The notes below the pieces were generated by a model. The model was not told the origin of the DNA. It made no database searches and was given only the letters and a program-made list of their open reading frames with translations. From Gautieria morchelliformis (Eukaryota; Basidiomycota; Agaricomycetes; Gomphales; Gomphaceae), in assembly GCA_015179125.1 (NCBI GenBank), contig WHVA01000377.1, positions 50,620 through 114,619 on the forward strand: DNA of 64,000 nt. Direction: 5' to 3'. A program made the translations under genes and the position numbers. Within the stretch, counting starts at the first letter, position 1. Every line of letters starts with the position of its first letter. Positions 22,972 through 34,707 of the stretch are shown here, one piece after another.

Positions 22972-23369
22972 GACCGAGAGCTTAGAGCTCGAAGTTGCAC
23001 ATGGGCAGCGTAAGAAGCCGCAGCCGCGCGCCGCCACACGTGGGCACTTGAGCTACTAGCAAAGAACGCTGAAGAGACAGTGGCCCACAGCCACACCACT
23101 CAGCTGCCCGACGAGCAGCTCACGCGAGCCGTACAGGATGCACGGCAGGCGCACGCAGCCTACAACAGCAGGCTGCAGATCCGCAACGCGGGACTGACCG
23201 GGGACACCAGGCACAAAACGCCCCCGGAACCGAGAGCACAAAATGCTCCCAATCTCGAGCCCGATCTGGGCCCAGGGCCCGTCAGGGAATACAACAGCCT
23301 GCCCCGCGCGAGCAATGCATGGCCCCAATGGAAGGCCAGGGAATCCCTGACTAGGCCGACGTCGTACCA

Positions 23370-24794
23370 ATGGAGCCGTACGACGGGATCACATGGATGA
23401 TCCGCGTGGCGTTAGCAGACCACGCGGACACAGACCCGGAGAAGTCTGTGCTAGCGAAAGCCGGCGTGAAATTGGCTCACCCCGAGCCATATGCCGGGGG
23501 ATCTGACCTTGAAGAGTTCGAAATCTTCGTGGCAGCCATCCTACGATGGCTGAAAATGAATTGCCTCCTAGGGCCAACCAGCATAGACATGCAGGTCGGC
23601 TACGTGGGGACTCGCCTCACCGGCAAAGCCCAGGAGTGGTTCCTTCGAAACGTAGAACACTTCGATCGCCAGGTCCGCAGCTTGACGCTGGAAACTGTGA
23701 TGCAAGGCCTTCAAAAAAGGTTCCTGCACACACTGATGTACCATCACGCATCAAAAAAATTCGACGCGGTCATGCAGGGCATGAAAACCGTTCAGGAAAC
23801 GCTGAACGAGCTCACGAAATACACGGCACGTATGATACAGCCGCCAGACGATTACACGTTCTGGAGACGGTTCGTGTCGGCGCTGCGCGAAACGCTGCGC
23901 AACGAAGTCCTCAAAAAGGGCTATAATGCCGAGAGCAGCTCAATAGAGCAACTCTTCGAGACGGCCCAGATGATCGAGGAGGCATCCCGATACAACATGG
24001 GGATGCGCCGCGCAGAAAGTGCAGCAGCAACGGCAAGCGCTGCCCGGCTCACAGGGAGCAAGCCGTTGACACAAACGGGCCTGACCAGGCCCAGCCTGGT
24101 CTCAAGAAGCGGAACAGGACAATGGCTACCTCCCCCACGCCCAGCACAAGCTGCACGCCCACCTGAAGCTAAACAGCCTCAAGTGTCAGGGTCGTCCCCA
24201 CGACCTGCCCCACCAACGAAAGCGTTGGGCCAGCCTAACGATCGGCCCAGCGGCAGCCAAAGCAGCACCACGTGCTTTGAATGCGGCCAACCTGGCCACA
24301 AGAGGGCAGAATGCCCCCGGCTTAAGTCCAGTATCAGGACAGCGGCCATGAGGCACGAAGAGGAGACTGAAGATCCAGAGACGGATCTCGGTCAAAATTC
24401 TCTCCATCAAATTGATGAAGAGGGGGAGGGTGATCCCCAACCCAACGACACTCTGGACAACAGAGACGCTCCCACTGAAGAGTGGGACCCTGAGCTGTCC
24501 CAATACTATGAATGGGACGAGGAGGTGGAAGACACCACCTACAGGTCCAGCACGATCAGATTTGCGCCGGAAGACGAAACCGCCACGAAAGTCATGGCGG
24601 CACGCACATTGGTCACGCCAGACAAGGAGGCCGAGCCAGTGTATCACCACCGAAGCAAACACAGGACGCGGCCAACGCGCCTGCGCAGTGAGAACCGTAC
24701 CCTATCGGGGTACTGGGAAATAAGCGGCGTAAAAGCCCACTGCCTGATAGATAGCGGCAGTGAAGGGGTACTGCTATCCCCCGAATTCACATGA
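23370..24794 (+). pseudogene. Gypsy C Gag capsid, zinc knuckle and protease start
   Basis: A 474-codon open frame. Residues 30-210 resemble a retrotransposon Gag capsid (FEIFVAAILRW, GKAQEWF, ELTKYTARM). A CCHC knuckle, CFECGQPGHKRAEC, is at about residues 300-313. An acidic stretch follows. The aspartic protease site LIDSGSEGVLLS lies near residue 460, and a TGA ends the frame soon after. The continuation at 24,804-25,127 carries the rest of the protease (ILGTPFLRRFGI). Gag and protease would be joined in an active copy. Confidence 0.85.
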
Positions 24795-25442
24795 GCTACA
24801 GGGATGAAGACATTCTCCCTGGAGCAGCCAATCGCGCTGCAGCTAGCCTGCATAGGCAGCCATTCCACAATCAACTATGGAATGAACACGACCATCAAAT
24901 TTGGTCGTGAGACATACGACGAATATTACGACGCTATCTTAGGGACACCGTTCCTAAGGAGATTTGGCATAACCCTGGACTTCTCGAGCCCAGGGACGAT
25001 CCACAAGGGGAACGAAGTGATCCCCACGGGCAAGGTCTCGTTCGACGACGACCGATCGACGAACGAGGACAAGGGGCCACGGGTGAGCAGGATCACCCAG
25101 GCACTGAAGCCTAACCTGGCTCATTGAAGCCAGGAGGACGAGTCGCGGGACGACTCATCCTCGAACTCACCCTACAACCGTAGGGAGAGGTGCTCTCACC
25201 TAACGGTGAAAGCGATGGGGAAGAGGAAAGCGGTTCCGCGCGCCGCGGGACCTAATAGACGCACACAGTGCCTAATGGCTTCTAAGCCAACCATCACCAT
25301 CATCCTCACAGATGATGACCTTCTTCGCCTCCGCGAGGAATGGATGGAATGAATCACTGACTTAGTCAGTGGAATTCCATTAGAACTCCCGCCACTACGG
25401 GAGCTCAACCGTGAGATCAACCTCATCGATCCCAACAAGCAC

Positions 25443-26755
25443 ATGCGGTATCAACTACCAAAATGCCCCGAACACTTCCGAGAGGAATTGTCGGCTAAGA
25501 TAGAACGATACACCACTGCAAAGTGGTGGATTCCGGCAGTCGCGCAGCAGGCCGTGCCCATGCTGTGTGTGCCGAAGAAGAACGGTACATTGCGAACCGT
25601 CTTCGATTTGCGCCAGCAGAACGAGAACATGGTGAAGGACGTCACGCCCTTCCCGGATCAGGATATCATCCGCAGCGACATGGCTCGCTGTCGGTATCGA
25701 ACAAAACTCGATATGTCAGAAGCATATGAGCAGATCCGGATCCATCCGGATCATGTAGCAAAGATGGCCTTTGCCACGATCCTTGGCACCTTCAGGAGCC
25801 AGGTGATACAGATGGGGGACTGTAACGCCCCATCAACATTCCAACGGCTGATGACAGCCATTTTCCGCGACTGCATAGGTCGCTTCGTCCATGTATACAT
25901 GGACGACATCTTCATATTCTCGCTCTCAATACAAGAGCATGAAGAGCACCTCTACAGCATCTTTGACAGACTGAGGAAGAATCACCTTTTTCTGAGCAAG
26001 AAAAAGGTGGACCTCTATTCCATCCGAATGGAGTGTCTCGGCCACATCATCGATGGCCGAGGGGTACATGCTGACGAGGACAGGATGCAACGCATCCGCG
26101 AGTGGCGTAGGCCGCGGACGTTCAACGACGTCCAGTGTTTCCTCAGGCTAGTACAGTATCTGGCACATTACATGCCAGATGTTAGTGCATACACCACCCC
26201 ACTATCGGGCTGTGCGCGTAATAACTGTCCATTCGAATGGACACCACTACTCGACAAATGCTGGCAAAGCATTAAGGTGTTGGCCTGTAAGTCCCCGATC
26301 CTGCGTCCAGTAGACGCAAGGTGCCCAGAGCCGATCTGTGTGATCACTGACAGATCAAAAGCCGGCGTCGGTGCGGTCTACGGCCAAGGTCCTGACTGGA
26401 AAACTTGTCGACCAGCCGGCTTCTTGTCAAAGCAGTTCAGCGTTGCTCAGCAACACTACCGAACTCACGAGCACGAGACGATCGCAGTGCTCGAGGCTCT
26501 CATGAAATGGGAGGACAAACTGCTAGGGTGAAGGTTCACCCTCGTCACAGACCACAAAGGGCTCAAGTACTTCGAGACCCAGAAGAGCCTATCTGACCGC
26601 CAGGTCAGATGGTGGGAGTTTCTCTCCCGGTTCAATTTCAACACCGTTCATGTTGATGGTATAGAGAACAAGGTAGCGGACTGCCTGTCGCGCTACTACG
26701 AGAACAACACGAGTGATGACAATCACCCGGACCACGTCTTCGTGAACACAGATGC
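25443..26755 (+). pseudogene. Gypsy C reverse transcriptase and RNase H
   Basis: RT motifs in order are WWIPAVAQQAVPMLCVPKK, FDLRQQNEN, TKLDMSEAYEQI, NAPSTFQRLM and the catalytic VYMDDIFIFS (about residue 150). RNase H starts with ICVITDRSKAGVGAV. The frame stops at TGA 26,529-26,531 but continues in the same frame with RFTLVTDHKGL and NKVADCLSRYY. Arg is likely at the TGA. It is cut at 26,755 by the LTR of element D; integrase is not in the window. Confidence 0.88.
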
Positions 26756-27183
26756 TGTAAGGGCAACCCTGGCTGGTTGTGGAGATCACACTACCACACA
26801 ACTGACAAGGGGAAATCCAAAGAGAAAAGTCTAAGGACCCCCAATGTCAGCGAGCCCGTATTATACTACGCTGCGCAGCCAGGGACAACACTTGGCACCC
26901 GCCATCAACCCTGCATCTCCCTGACCACCCTGACCCTTGATCGACCCTTGATGCCACCTATTACGCGAGTCGCTTGATTTCCGACACTGTTCTGAGAGTG
27001 GAAGTCCGGAAATTGGAGTGGAATTGGCAAGGCGAACAGAACTGGTGGAAGTTCTCCCAGAAGCGGAATCATTTCCGAAAGCGGAGGCAGAGATGGAATC
27101 GGAACCGGAAGCAGAGTCGGAAATGGAGTCAGAACTGGGTGTTGTGTTGGAACTGGAAATGGAAAACAGGGTGTCCCCTGACA
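26756..27183 (-). repeat. Gypsy D 3' LTR
   Basis: 428 bases from TGTAAGGGCAACC to GGTGTCCCCTGACA, matching 32,357-32,845. On the minus strand it is preceded by the polypurine tract AGAGGGGGGTGA, which fixes it as the 3' LTR. Lacks 61 bases present in the other LTR. Confidence 0.9.
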
Positions 27184-27201
27184 TCACCCCCCTCTAGCGT
27201 G

Positions 27202-28497
27202 CTACGCCCTCAAAGCATGGGACACGAGGGATTGAAATGCCAGCGAGTGGATTCGGCGAGGGGCACCAGGGTGTGTCCTATAGAACTCACGGAGTTTGTC
27301 TGGAGCGGAAACATCTTGCTCCGGGACCCACAAATTCTCCTCATACCCATACCCTTCCCATTTCACGAGGAATTGGAGTCGTCCTCGCACAAACCGGCTG
27401 TCCAGGATCCGTTCCGCCACATAGTGCTCTTCCCCATCTACAATTTCCGGCGGAGGTGGCGGACGAGCCTTCCGACCTGGAATTGGGTCCTCAAGCATAG
27501 GGAGTAACTTCACCATGTTGAAGACGGGGTGGAGGCGGGACATGGACATTGGAAGTCGGAGGCGGTATGCATTCTGTCCAACCCTCCGCATCACTGTGAA
27601 GGGCCCAAGGTAGCGGTGGGCAAGCTTCTGCGAAGGGCGTGTGGTGCGGATGTCACTTGCATCTAGATACACCTTGTCTCCAACTTGGTACTCCGGGGCA
27701 GGAACCCGGCGTTGGTTGTAGTACCTTGCCATGTCATCCTTGGCCTTCACAAGGGCCGACTTGGCTTCCGAAAGGGTGGAGTCCATGCAGTCTCGGAACT
27801 CATTGACCGTCTTGAGTCGGGACTCAGCCTGGCATGGTTCGAAGCCCATCCGCGGGTGTCGTCCGGAGTCAAGCATGAAGGGAGTCTGTTGTGTGGCGGA
27901 ATGTACATGGTTGTTGTATTGGAATTCCACAAGTGGAAGTAACTCATCCCAGTCATCCTGCCTCTCATTGACAAAGAGGCGGAGATATTGCTCCAACTCC
28001 TGATTGACCTGTTCCGTCTGTCCGTCACCCTGCGGATGGTATGCTGTGGTGGTAGCCAGCTTTATGCCGAGCAGGCGGTAGAGCTCCCGAGTCAGTTCCG
28101 CGACAAATTGCGGACCTCGGTCGGAAACAACCTGCTTCGGGAGCCCATGCAACTTCCAGACATGTGCAAGGAACAGGCGGGCCGCTCCAAGGGCTGTGAT
28201 CGTCGTGTGCGTCGGAATGAAGTGGGACACCTTGCTTACCGAATCCATGACATTCATGATCGTGTCGTAGCCATGAGACTCTGGGAGTTCAACGATGAAG
28301 TCGACACTGATGGTGTCCCAGCGGGATTCAGGAATCGGGAGCGGAACAAGTTCTCCGACGGGCGGATGTTGTTGTGCTTTGGTTTGGAGACAAAGGTCAC
28401 ATGGCCAATCAGCAGGAAAATCTTCACGTACTGTCCAATGTAGCGGGACATCTGAGGCCACCAGTAATTCCGAGCCACTAACTCCAGCATCTTCCAC
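27202..28497 (-). pseudogene. Gypsy D integrase with C-terminal chromodomain
   Basis: Open frame of 431 codons. The zinc-finger Cys pair is CDLCLQTKA. The core has ISVDFIVELP, VSDRGPQFV and a Glu in GDGQTEQVNQELEQYLR, the D,D,E triad. A GPY-type region (YLGPFTVMRRVGQNAYRL) is followed by a chromodomain near residues 360-415 (YVAERILDSR, LQFLVKWEGYG, LWVPEQD). Chromodomains guide insertion into heterochromatin in related elements. The N-terminal His residues of the zinc finger lie in another frame upstream, so there is a frameshift. Confidence 0.9.
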
Positions 28498-30900
28498 CTG
28501 CCAGCATGCCCAGCGACCCGTGTGTCATGGTGCTGGGACATGATGCGGCGGCGGAGGTCCGCCCCACCTGGAACGTAGACCTTGCCTCTGAAGTGGAGCA
28601 GTCCATCACGTTCCGACCATTCCGCTGCCCGTACAGACCGTGAGTGCCCTTTCCGAAGTCCTCCACTGCCTTCACCACCGACTCCTCCTTCTCTCCATTC
28701 TGGTACTGCCTCCGGATATCTTGGAGCATTTCCGCTTCCGCCCCAACTGCAGTCACTCCTTCTAGGGCGCGGATTGCAAAGAGACTTGGGCGGAGCAGTG
28801 TCATATCCACGTTGTCTCCACTTCCGCTTCCATGATCCGCACGGTGGGATAGGGCATCGGGCTTGCCCATGGTGCGGCCGGGCCGGTGGTGGAGCATGAA
28901 GTCGAACCGGGACAGGTGTAGGGACCACCGTGCTTGTCGTCGGTTCAACTTCTTAGACGTGCGGAAATACTCGAGGTTCTTGTGGTCTGTCCAGATCTCA
29001 AATGGGTATAGAGCACCCTCGAGGAAGTGTCGCCACTTCTCCAGTGCTCAGATGATTGCCAGCATCTCCTTGTCATGGATCTCATAGTTCCGCTCGACCA
29101 GACTAAGGCTCTTAGAGAATAAGGCAATCAGATGCCACCCCTCACCCTCTTCCGGCGACTGTTGTGACAAGACCGCTCCGGTAGCTGTGTCGGAAGAATC
29201 CGCCTCGACTTGATAAGGGTGAGAGTCGTCGGGAAAGATCAGGACCGGGGAAGAAGTGATCAGCTCTTTGAGTTTGTCAAAGGAGGCCTGTTCCGGCTCT
29301 CCCCACCGCCATCCAACCTCCTTCTTGGTGAGGTCCAAGAGGGCATGGGCGTGGCAGGAGAAGTCCTTGATGAACGCCGGTAGAAATTGACAAACCCAAT
29401 GAAGGACTGGACCTCCTTCTTGTTCCGCAGCACGGGCCAATCCGACACACCGGAAACTTTGACTGGGTCCATTTCCACCTTTCCTCCGACACAATCACCC
29501 AAGATACTCTATCCACGTCCACTCAAATTCGCACTTTTCCGGCTTGAGACACAGGATGTATTCCCAGAGCCGTTCCAGCACTCTCTGCACGACTTCCCGA
29601 TGTTCCGACATTGTTTTTGTGAAGATGAGGATGTCATCGAGGTAGACGCAGACAACCCCTTCTGCTATCATGTCACGGAAAATGTCATTCATCATCGTCT
29701 GGAATGTGGTGGGACTGTTGGTGAGGCCAAAGAACATGACCTGTGGCTCAAAGAGTCCTCGGTTGGTGCGGAATGCGGCCTTCCACTTGTCTCCTCCCGA
29801 TCCGTACATTATTGAAGCCCCAGCGACATCCAGCTTAGTGAAGTACCTTGCCCCGGAGTTGTGTGATCAGTTCTGAAATGAGTGGAATGGGGTACCGGTT
29901 CTTGATCGTGATCACATTCAAGGCCCGTAATCCTGCACAAGTCTGAGCGAGCCATCCTTCTTCTTGATGAAGAACACTGGAGATGCCATGGGTGACTTGG
30001 AGGGGCGGATCCTCCTGTACGGAGGTTTTCCGCAAGGAATGCATTGAGCTCTACCTGCTCCTTGGGTGACAGCGGGTAGACTTTGCAGTTGGTGGGATTT
30101 GACCCAGGCTCCAACTCGATGGCGTGGTCCACAGCTTCCGTGGAGGCAGGGCATCAAACGACTCCCTGGAAAGACGTCCTCGAACTCCCGCAGGTACTCC
30201 GGAATTTCCGCCTCCCTCTATCATGCTCTTGGAGGCTTCAGCAAGGCATTGCGAAATATTTCTGGTGGCACGGATGTGTTCGCTTCCGGCGGAAGGTTTA
30301 GTACAGCAAGCGCTCCCCTTCTGCCAGAGTGTCTTCCGGGCCAAGTCGGATGACGTCGGAATGGAATCGGAATTGGAAGTGGGATCCGGTTCAAATTCCG
30401 CTTCCGAGTCTTCTTCTGCAAGCAGTGGATGGGGGCCAGAACGACATGTCTGTATGAGCCGTTCAGTCTTCCGCTGCTCCTGGCGCTCCTTCTGCACTTC
30501 CGACCGGCACATGTGACACTTGGCTGGGCATCGACTCATCAGTACCTTCCGAGTCTGCCAATTGATCTCCGGGTTGTGCTCCTGAAGCCAGGTAAACCGA
30601 GGATGATGTCTTGCTTCCCCAGGCTGGTGACTGCAAAGGAAGTGCGTTCTGAGTGCCATCGTAGGGAGAATTGTGTTACTATCTCCGTGATGGACCCTGC
30701 CTCATTGGGGCTTCCATCCACATTGAACACCGGGATTGCACGTTGCAACTTCCGCGTGGTAGTCGGTTCCGTTCCACATAGTCCCGGTCTATAAACTGAC
30801 CAGTGGCCGGCAATCGACAAGGGCGGGTCCGGATTTGACTTCCGCCGTATCTGTTGTCTGGATCTCCACCTTAATGACTAGTGACTTGGGGCCAGGGGTG
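28498..30900 (-). pseudogene. Gypsy D protease, reverse transcriptase and RNase H
   Basis: Read in pieces from right to left. Around 30,540-30,830 is the protease (FVERN-like start lost to an indel; QDIILGLP retained). Around 29,810-30,150 is the start of RT ([17 protein letters not shown]). At 29,495-29,809 come GLTNSPTTFQTMMNDIF and the catalytic VYLDDILIFT. RNase H follows at about 28,900-29,490 ([31 protein letters not shown]). At least five frame changes are needed, so no enzyme can be made. Confidence 0.85.
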
Positions 30901-31026
30901 GCAGCAACAACATAGCGCTTTGGGAGGGTCTCTCCCAAGGGCGGATGCGGGATGGCTGGGGTGTCGGATTTGGTTTTTGTGTGACTTTATCCGGTGGGTC
31001 TGTAGAAGTGAGGGGAGTGGGGGCTT

Positions 31027-32356
31027 TTAATTCTCTACTTCAAGACAGGCAAACCGGTTATGTACAGGCAGCAGGGGCACACATCTCACCCGCTGCACGT
31101 CACAAAATACGACGCATCTTCCGCTTCTGGTGGACCATGTTCCGCATTTTCGGAAATTTCTTCCGCAGTGGGCACTCGCGAGCATAGTGGCCTGGTTGTC
31201 AGCATCGGAAGCAGGTGATAGTTCCGTGGCCTTTTCCACGCATGCGGTCAACATCCATCGGGGCAGGGCCACCCTTTGAGGGAGGGGGCTAGGGTTCCTA
31301 ATAGGAGCAGGCGGAGCAAGCGTCGGAAATATTTTCTGTGTGGGAATGAATGCACTTCCGGGTTTTGGCACAGGTGGAGTAGGACGAGCGGAACTGCGTG
31401 TCATGTTCCGGTTTGTCTCCACGAAGGACTCATTTGCTTCCCTGTTCCGGGACACCCTCTGCGCAGCTTGGTACCACCCTTCCGGGTCAACAAAATCCGG
31501 AGCTCCATCCCCAAGCAGCGCAACTTGGTTCTGGAGTGTTGGATCAAGTCCTTGTTGGAATTTGATGACGATCGTCTTGTTGTCGTCATACTCCGCAAGG
31601 TTGATGAGCTCCTGGAAGCGATCGATGTAGTCATCGACCAGATCCTTGGCCTGGTACCAGCTTGTCCCCTTGAGCGTCGTAAGGGCTGTGAGCTGCTCGT
31701 TTTTCAGGCAGAACTGGTCGGAAAATGTTTTCTCGAAGGCGTCCCAGTCCCGGAAGTAGTTCTCCTTGCCCTTTGCTTCATGTCGGATCACCTTGTTTGC
31801 AAAACAGGCTGTGCGGTCCGACTTGAAAAAGGACAATGCCCAGTGAATCCAAGCCTGGTTGTTCGGAAAGAGGTCTCCAACAATTGCGAAGTAGATGCTG
31901 CACATGTTGAAGAATGCGCGTCCCTTCTCCCGATCTCCATCAAAGTCCGCCGGAGTTGCGGGTTTGACCTTTGCTAACTTCGCGGAGACCCTCTCTTCCG
32001 CTACTTCCGCTTTTCTGAAATCCGGATCGTCCAGCATTTCATTTCCACCACTTTGTGGAATATCTAACTTAGCCAAAATTGCTTGTAAGGCTGTTTCAAT
32101 CGCGTCGGTCTTCATCCGGTTCCGTGTCAATTCCTCCTCCATATTCCGAAGACGATCATCCGGATCCATGTCGGAAGGAGAAATATGGGACGGGATTTCC
32201 GGGGTTGGGAGCTCAACGTAAGAAGAGGGGCTGTCGTACGCTGTGTGTGCGGAAGAGGTTGCGATTTCCGAGTCGCTGTCTCCGATTCCGAACGCACCTA
32301 TGGCGAATGCAGCGCGCAGTACGACCGCCGGTCCTCTAGGGGAGAGACTTTTCTGC
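31027..32356 (-). pseudogene. Gypsy D Gag
   Basis: The likely start is within about 32,150-32,200 (MDPDDRLRNMEEELTRNR, a coiled-coil start). The longer frame reaching into the LTR has no ATG. The capsid region has SIYFAIVGDLFPNNQAW, FEKTFSDQF and YIDRFQELI. After a frameshift near 31,275 the zinc knuckle reads CFRC, TGA, QPGHYAREC; the TGA is at 31,199-31,201 where Arg is expected. The protein would package element RNA. Confidence 0.85.
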
Positions 32357-32845
32357 TGTAAGGGCAACCCTGGCTGGTTGTGGAGATCACCCTACCACAC
32401 AACTGACAAGGGGAAATCCAAAGTATGTATAAATGAACAGAGTATACAAGAGAGGGGATTCTCATCTGACAAGGGGAAATCCAAAGAGAAAGGTCTAAGG
32501 ACCCCCAATGCCAGTGAGCCATATTATACTATGCTGCGCAGCCAGGGACAACACTTGGCACCTGCCATCAACCCTGCATCTCCCTGACCACCCTGACCCT
32601 TGATTGACCCTTGATGCCACCTATTACGCGAGTCGCTTGATTTCCGACACTGTTCCGAGAGTGGAAGTCGGAAATTGGAGTGGAACTGGCAAGGCGAACA
32701 GAACTGGTGGAAGTTCTCCCAGAAGCGGAATCATTTCCGAAAGCGGAGGCGGAGATGGAATCGGAACCGGAAGCGGAGTCGGAAATGGAGTTGGAACTGG
32801 GTGTGGTGTCGGAACTGGAAATGGAAAACAGGGTGTCCCCTGACA
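32357..32845 (-). repeat. Gypsy D 5' LTR, 61 bases longer than its partner
   Basis: 489 bases. The extra segment sits between two copies of CTGACAAGGGGAAATCCAAAG (about 32,400 and 32,466); the partner LTR has one copy. Otherwise the two LTRs differ at few positions. Confidence 0.88.
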
Positions 32846-33660
32846 ATACAGTCCTTCCTCAGCTTTGACAATTTTTTTACTGGCGCTTCATTTACAACTA
32901 TTCTGCTCTCTCTGCTGTACCAAGGCCTCCTCACTGGTCTCTGGTCTACTCCACTACCCCAGGAGCCCCTGCTCCAGGTTCCCACCCTTGAGGAAACACA
33001 CGTCCTCATGCGTCACACATGCCCCTCTCTAGCTCTCCAGCTCTCCACCATCCAGAAGGAGATTTGGTTCATGGTGCTGTGTGGTTGGACATGTGTGCAA
33101 AACTGGTAACTAGTCCAGGAGGTAGTGGTGGGCGCTGGGGTCATGTGTGAGTGTATCTGGGGAGCCACTGGGTGCTGTGGAGTAAAGGGGGGCATTGGTG
33201 TGGGATGTAGATGTGTGGGGTGGTGTCTTCAGTGCCAAAGGCCCTTCCATGTGCTAGAGGTGCCTGACTGAAGGCCTGACAGGTCTTGGGGAGCCGCTGA
33301 TGGTGGCAGCATTCTATCCCCATACTCTTGTTTGACTTCATCTGCCCATGACCACCCCTGCTGCCTTTTCTGTCTTTGTTCCGCACTCGCATATATCCAG
33401 TGCATCTCCCCACATGCCTGCCTTGCTTCATCATTTGTGCGCACCCTAGGCTCACAGGTGCTCATAGTGGGGTCGTGTTGGGGTTCGGGCATACTGTGGG
33501 CTGGCTGTGCGGCTGTTCCATGGTCTTTCCTCGTTTCTGTGCTTGTCGTCTCCTTCCCCCATCCTCCTCGCTTTCCTTTCCTTCTCCTTTGCCTCCCTTT
33601 CCTCTGTTTCCTTTTCTTTCCTCTCCTTTGTCTCGTGGGTCCGCCATTTGACATTGTTTG
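32846..33660. other. unclassified, no supported gene
   Basis: About 800 bases. The minus ORF at 33,229-33,654 is very basic and low in complexity, and resembles no protein I can name. Possibly part of another degraded transposon. Confidence 0.35.
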
Positions 33661-34140
33661 TCTAGGCCGCAGTCTCGCAAGTCAGCATGTTGTCTTCCGT
33701 GGTGAGAGTGATGAGGGTGCATGTGGTTGCATGGGGCTGATGGTGTGTGCATAGGTCGTCGTTTGCGCTATTGCACAGGTCCCGCTGCTCTGCAGCCATT
33801 GTTTGCATCTGCATCTGCATCTGCATTGCCTGTCCTGTCGTGTGCACACATGGGCCCGGCATTGTGATGTGTGAATCCTGTGGTGGTAGGGGTGTTGTCT
33901 CATGTGCCTGTTGCATTGCATCGTCATGTGTGCAGTTGCATGTGTTTTGCTGCTCTGCAGCCACTGGTTGTGCCTGCATCTGCACATGTTGGCCATGGAT
34001 CGTGTCTGATGTGTCACACCATCTCCAGGCCGTTGTCTCATGTGCTCATTGCATGGTGTCATTCACATATGTCACAGGCTCATGGTTCAGTGTTGCTTTG
34101 GCTGTGTGTGTCTGCATTGTTATGCCAAGTATCTTCGTTG
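33661..34140. repeat. imperfect tandem repeat rich in TGCATC/CTGCAG
   Basis: Two diverged units with a period of about 165 bases share GCTGCTCTGCAGCCA (near 33,786 and 33,950) and GTTGTCTCATGTG (near 33,894 and 34,033). A small (GCATCT)n tract lies at about 33,804-33,828. It directly precedes the coding part of LINE ORF1 and may be its 5' UTR or a different element. Confidence 0.5.
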
Positions 34141-34707
34141 TCTCATTGCTTATGGTGGAACCATCTGTCGTATATCTGCCCGCAAGAATACGATACGTGC
34201 GGTAGCTGCGGGGGAAGACACAAGACCTCAACATGCAGCAACGCAAGGCTGTACTGTACATCTTGCAGGACGTACAACCACGTGAGTTGGGACAGGACGT
34301 GTCCCACGTTCCTGGGTAAGTGCGCGGAGATGGATGCTAAGTTACTTGAAAATCAGATGCCGTACTTCCCGACTGAAGAGGCCTGGACCCATGTATCGCA
34401 GCCTCCCAAGCCCCCGCCCCCCGCACCTCTGCCGGCTCCCCAGCCAATTGCACCACAATACAGGCAAGGTTGGGAAACAGTCAGACATGGGAGGGGCGGA
34501 TACAGACAGATGACACTACCTTACCGGCGCAAGTCGCCCGACTCGTGGGGGGGCCGCTCACCACTGCCAGCGCCCGCGCGCACGCCCTCACAACCACGTA
34601 ACAGCCCAGCGACCCTCCCTAACAGCATTGACCTGGGGCCTAGCCCCCAGAGAGGAGGCACAGACGAAACAGGCAGACCACCCCCATCCCCACAACAACA
34701 ACGATGA
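34141..34707 (+). pseudogene. LINE ORF1 (Gag-like), 5'-incomplete
   Basis: Carries two Cys-rich knuckles, CGSCGGRHKTSTC and CTSCRTYNHVSWDRTC, like those in ORF1 of I/Tad-type LINEs, then a proline-rich tail with PPKPPPPAPLPAP. The product would bind element RNA. No start was recognised, because the upstream DNA becomes repetitive near 34,140. The stop TGA (34,705-34,707) overlaps the ATG of ORF2 (34,704) as ATGA. Confidence 0.75.

Larger units (their letters stand above)
21300..26755 (+). mobile_element. Ty3/Gypsy element C, copy 1, 3'-truncated
   Basis: Starts with TGTAAATAACC, the point where similarity to the second copy (52,140) also starts. A short LTR of about 160 bases seems to end near ATACCACTCA (about 21,458). 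Gag, protease, RT and part of RNase H follow; integrase is missing because element D begins at 26,756. A 366-bp LINE fragment interrupts gag at 22,606. Several stop codons break the frames. Confidence 0.8.
26756..32845 (-). mobile_element. Ty3/Gypsy chromovirus, element D
   Basis: Full-length layout on the minus strand: 5' LTR 32,357-32,845, Gag, protease, RT, RNase H, integrase with chromodomain, polypurine tract, 3' LTR. Several frameshifts and at least one TGA inside the Gag zinc knuckle inactivate it. It starts exactly where element C breaks off. The outer flanks (GATGC and ATACA) do not match, so no target duplication is visible. Confidence 0.9.

Noticed and set aside
26751-32850. Target-site duplication for Gypsy D
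   Set aside because: The flanks GATGC and ATACA do not match, so none is claimed.
33229-33654. Minus-strand basic ORF of 141 codons
   Set aside because: Low complexity, no homology recognised, overlapping frames on the other strand equally open.
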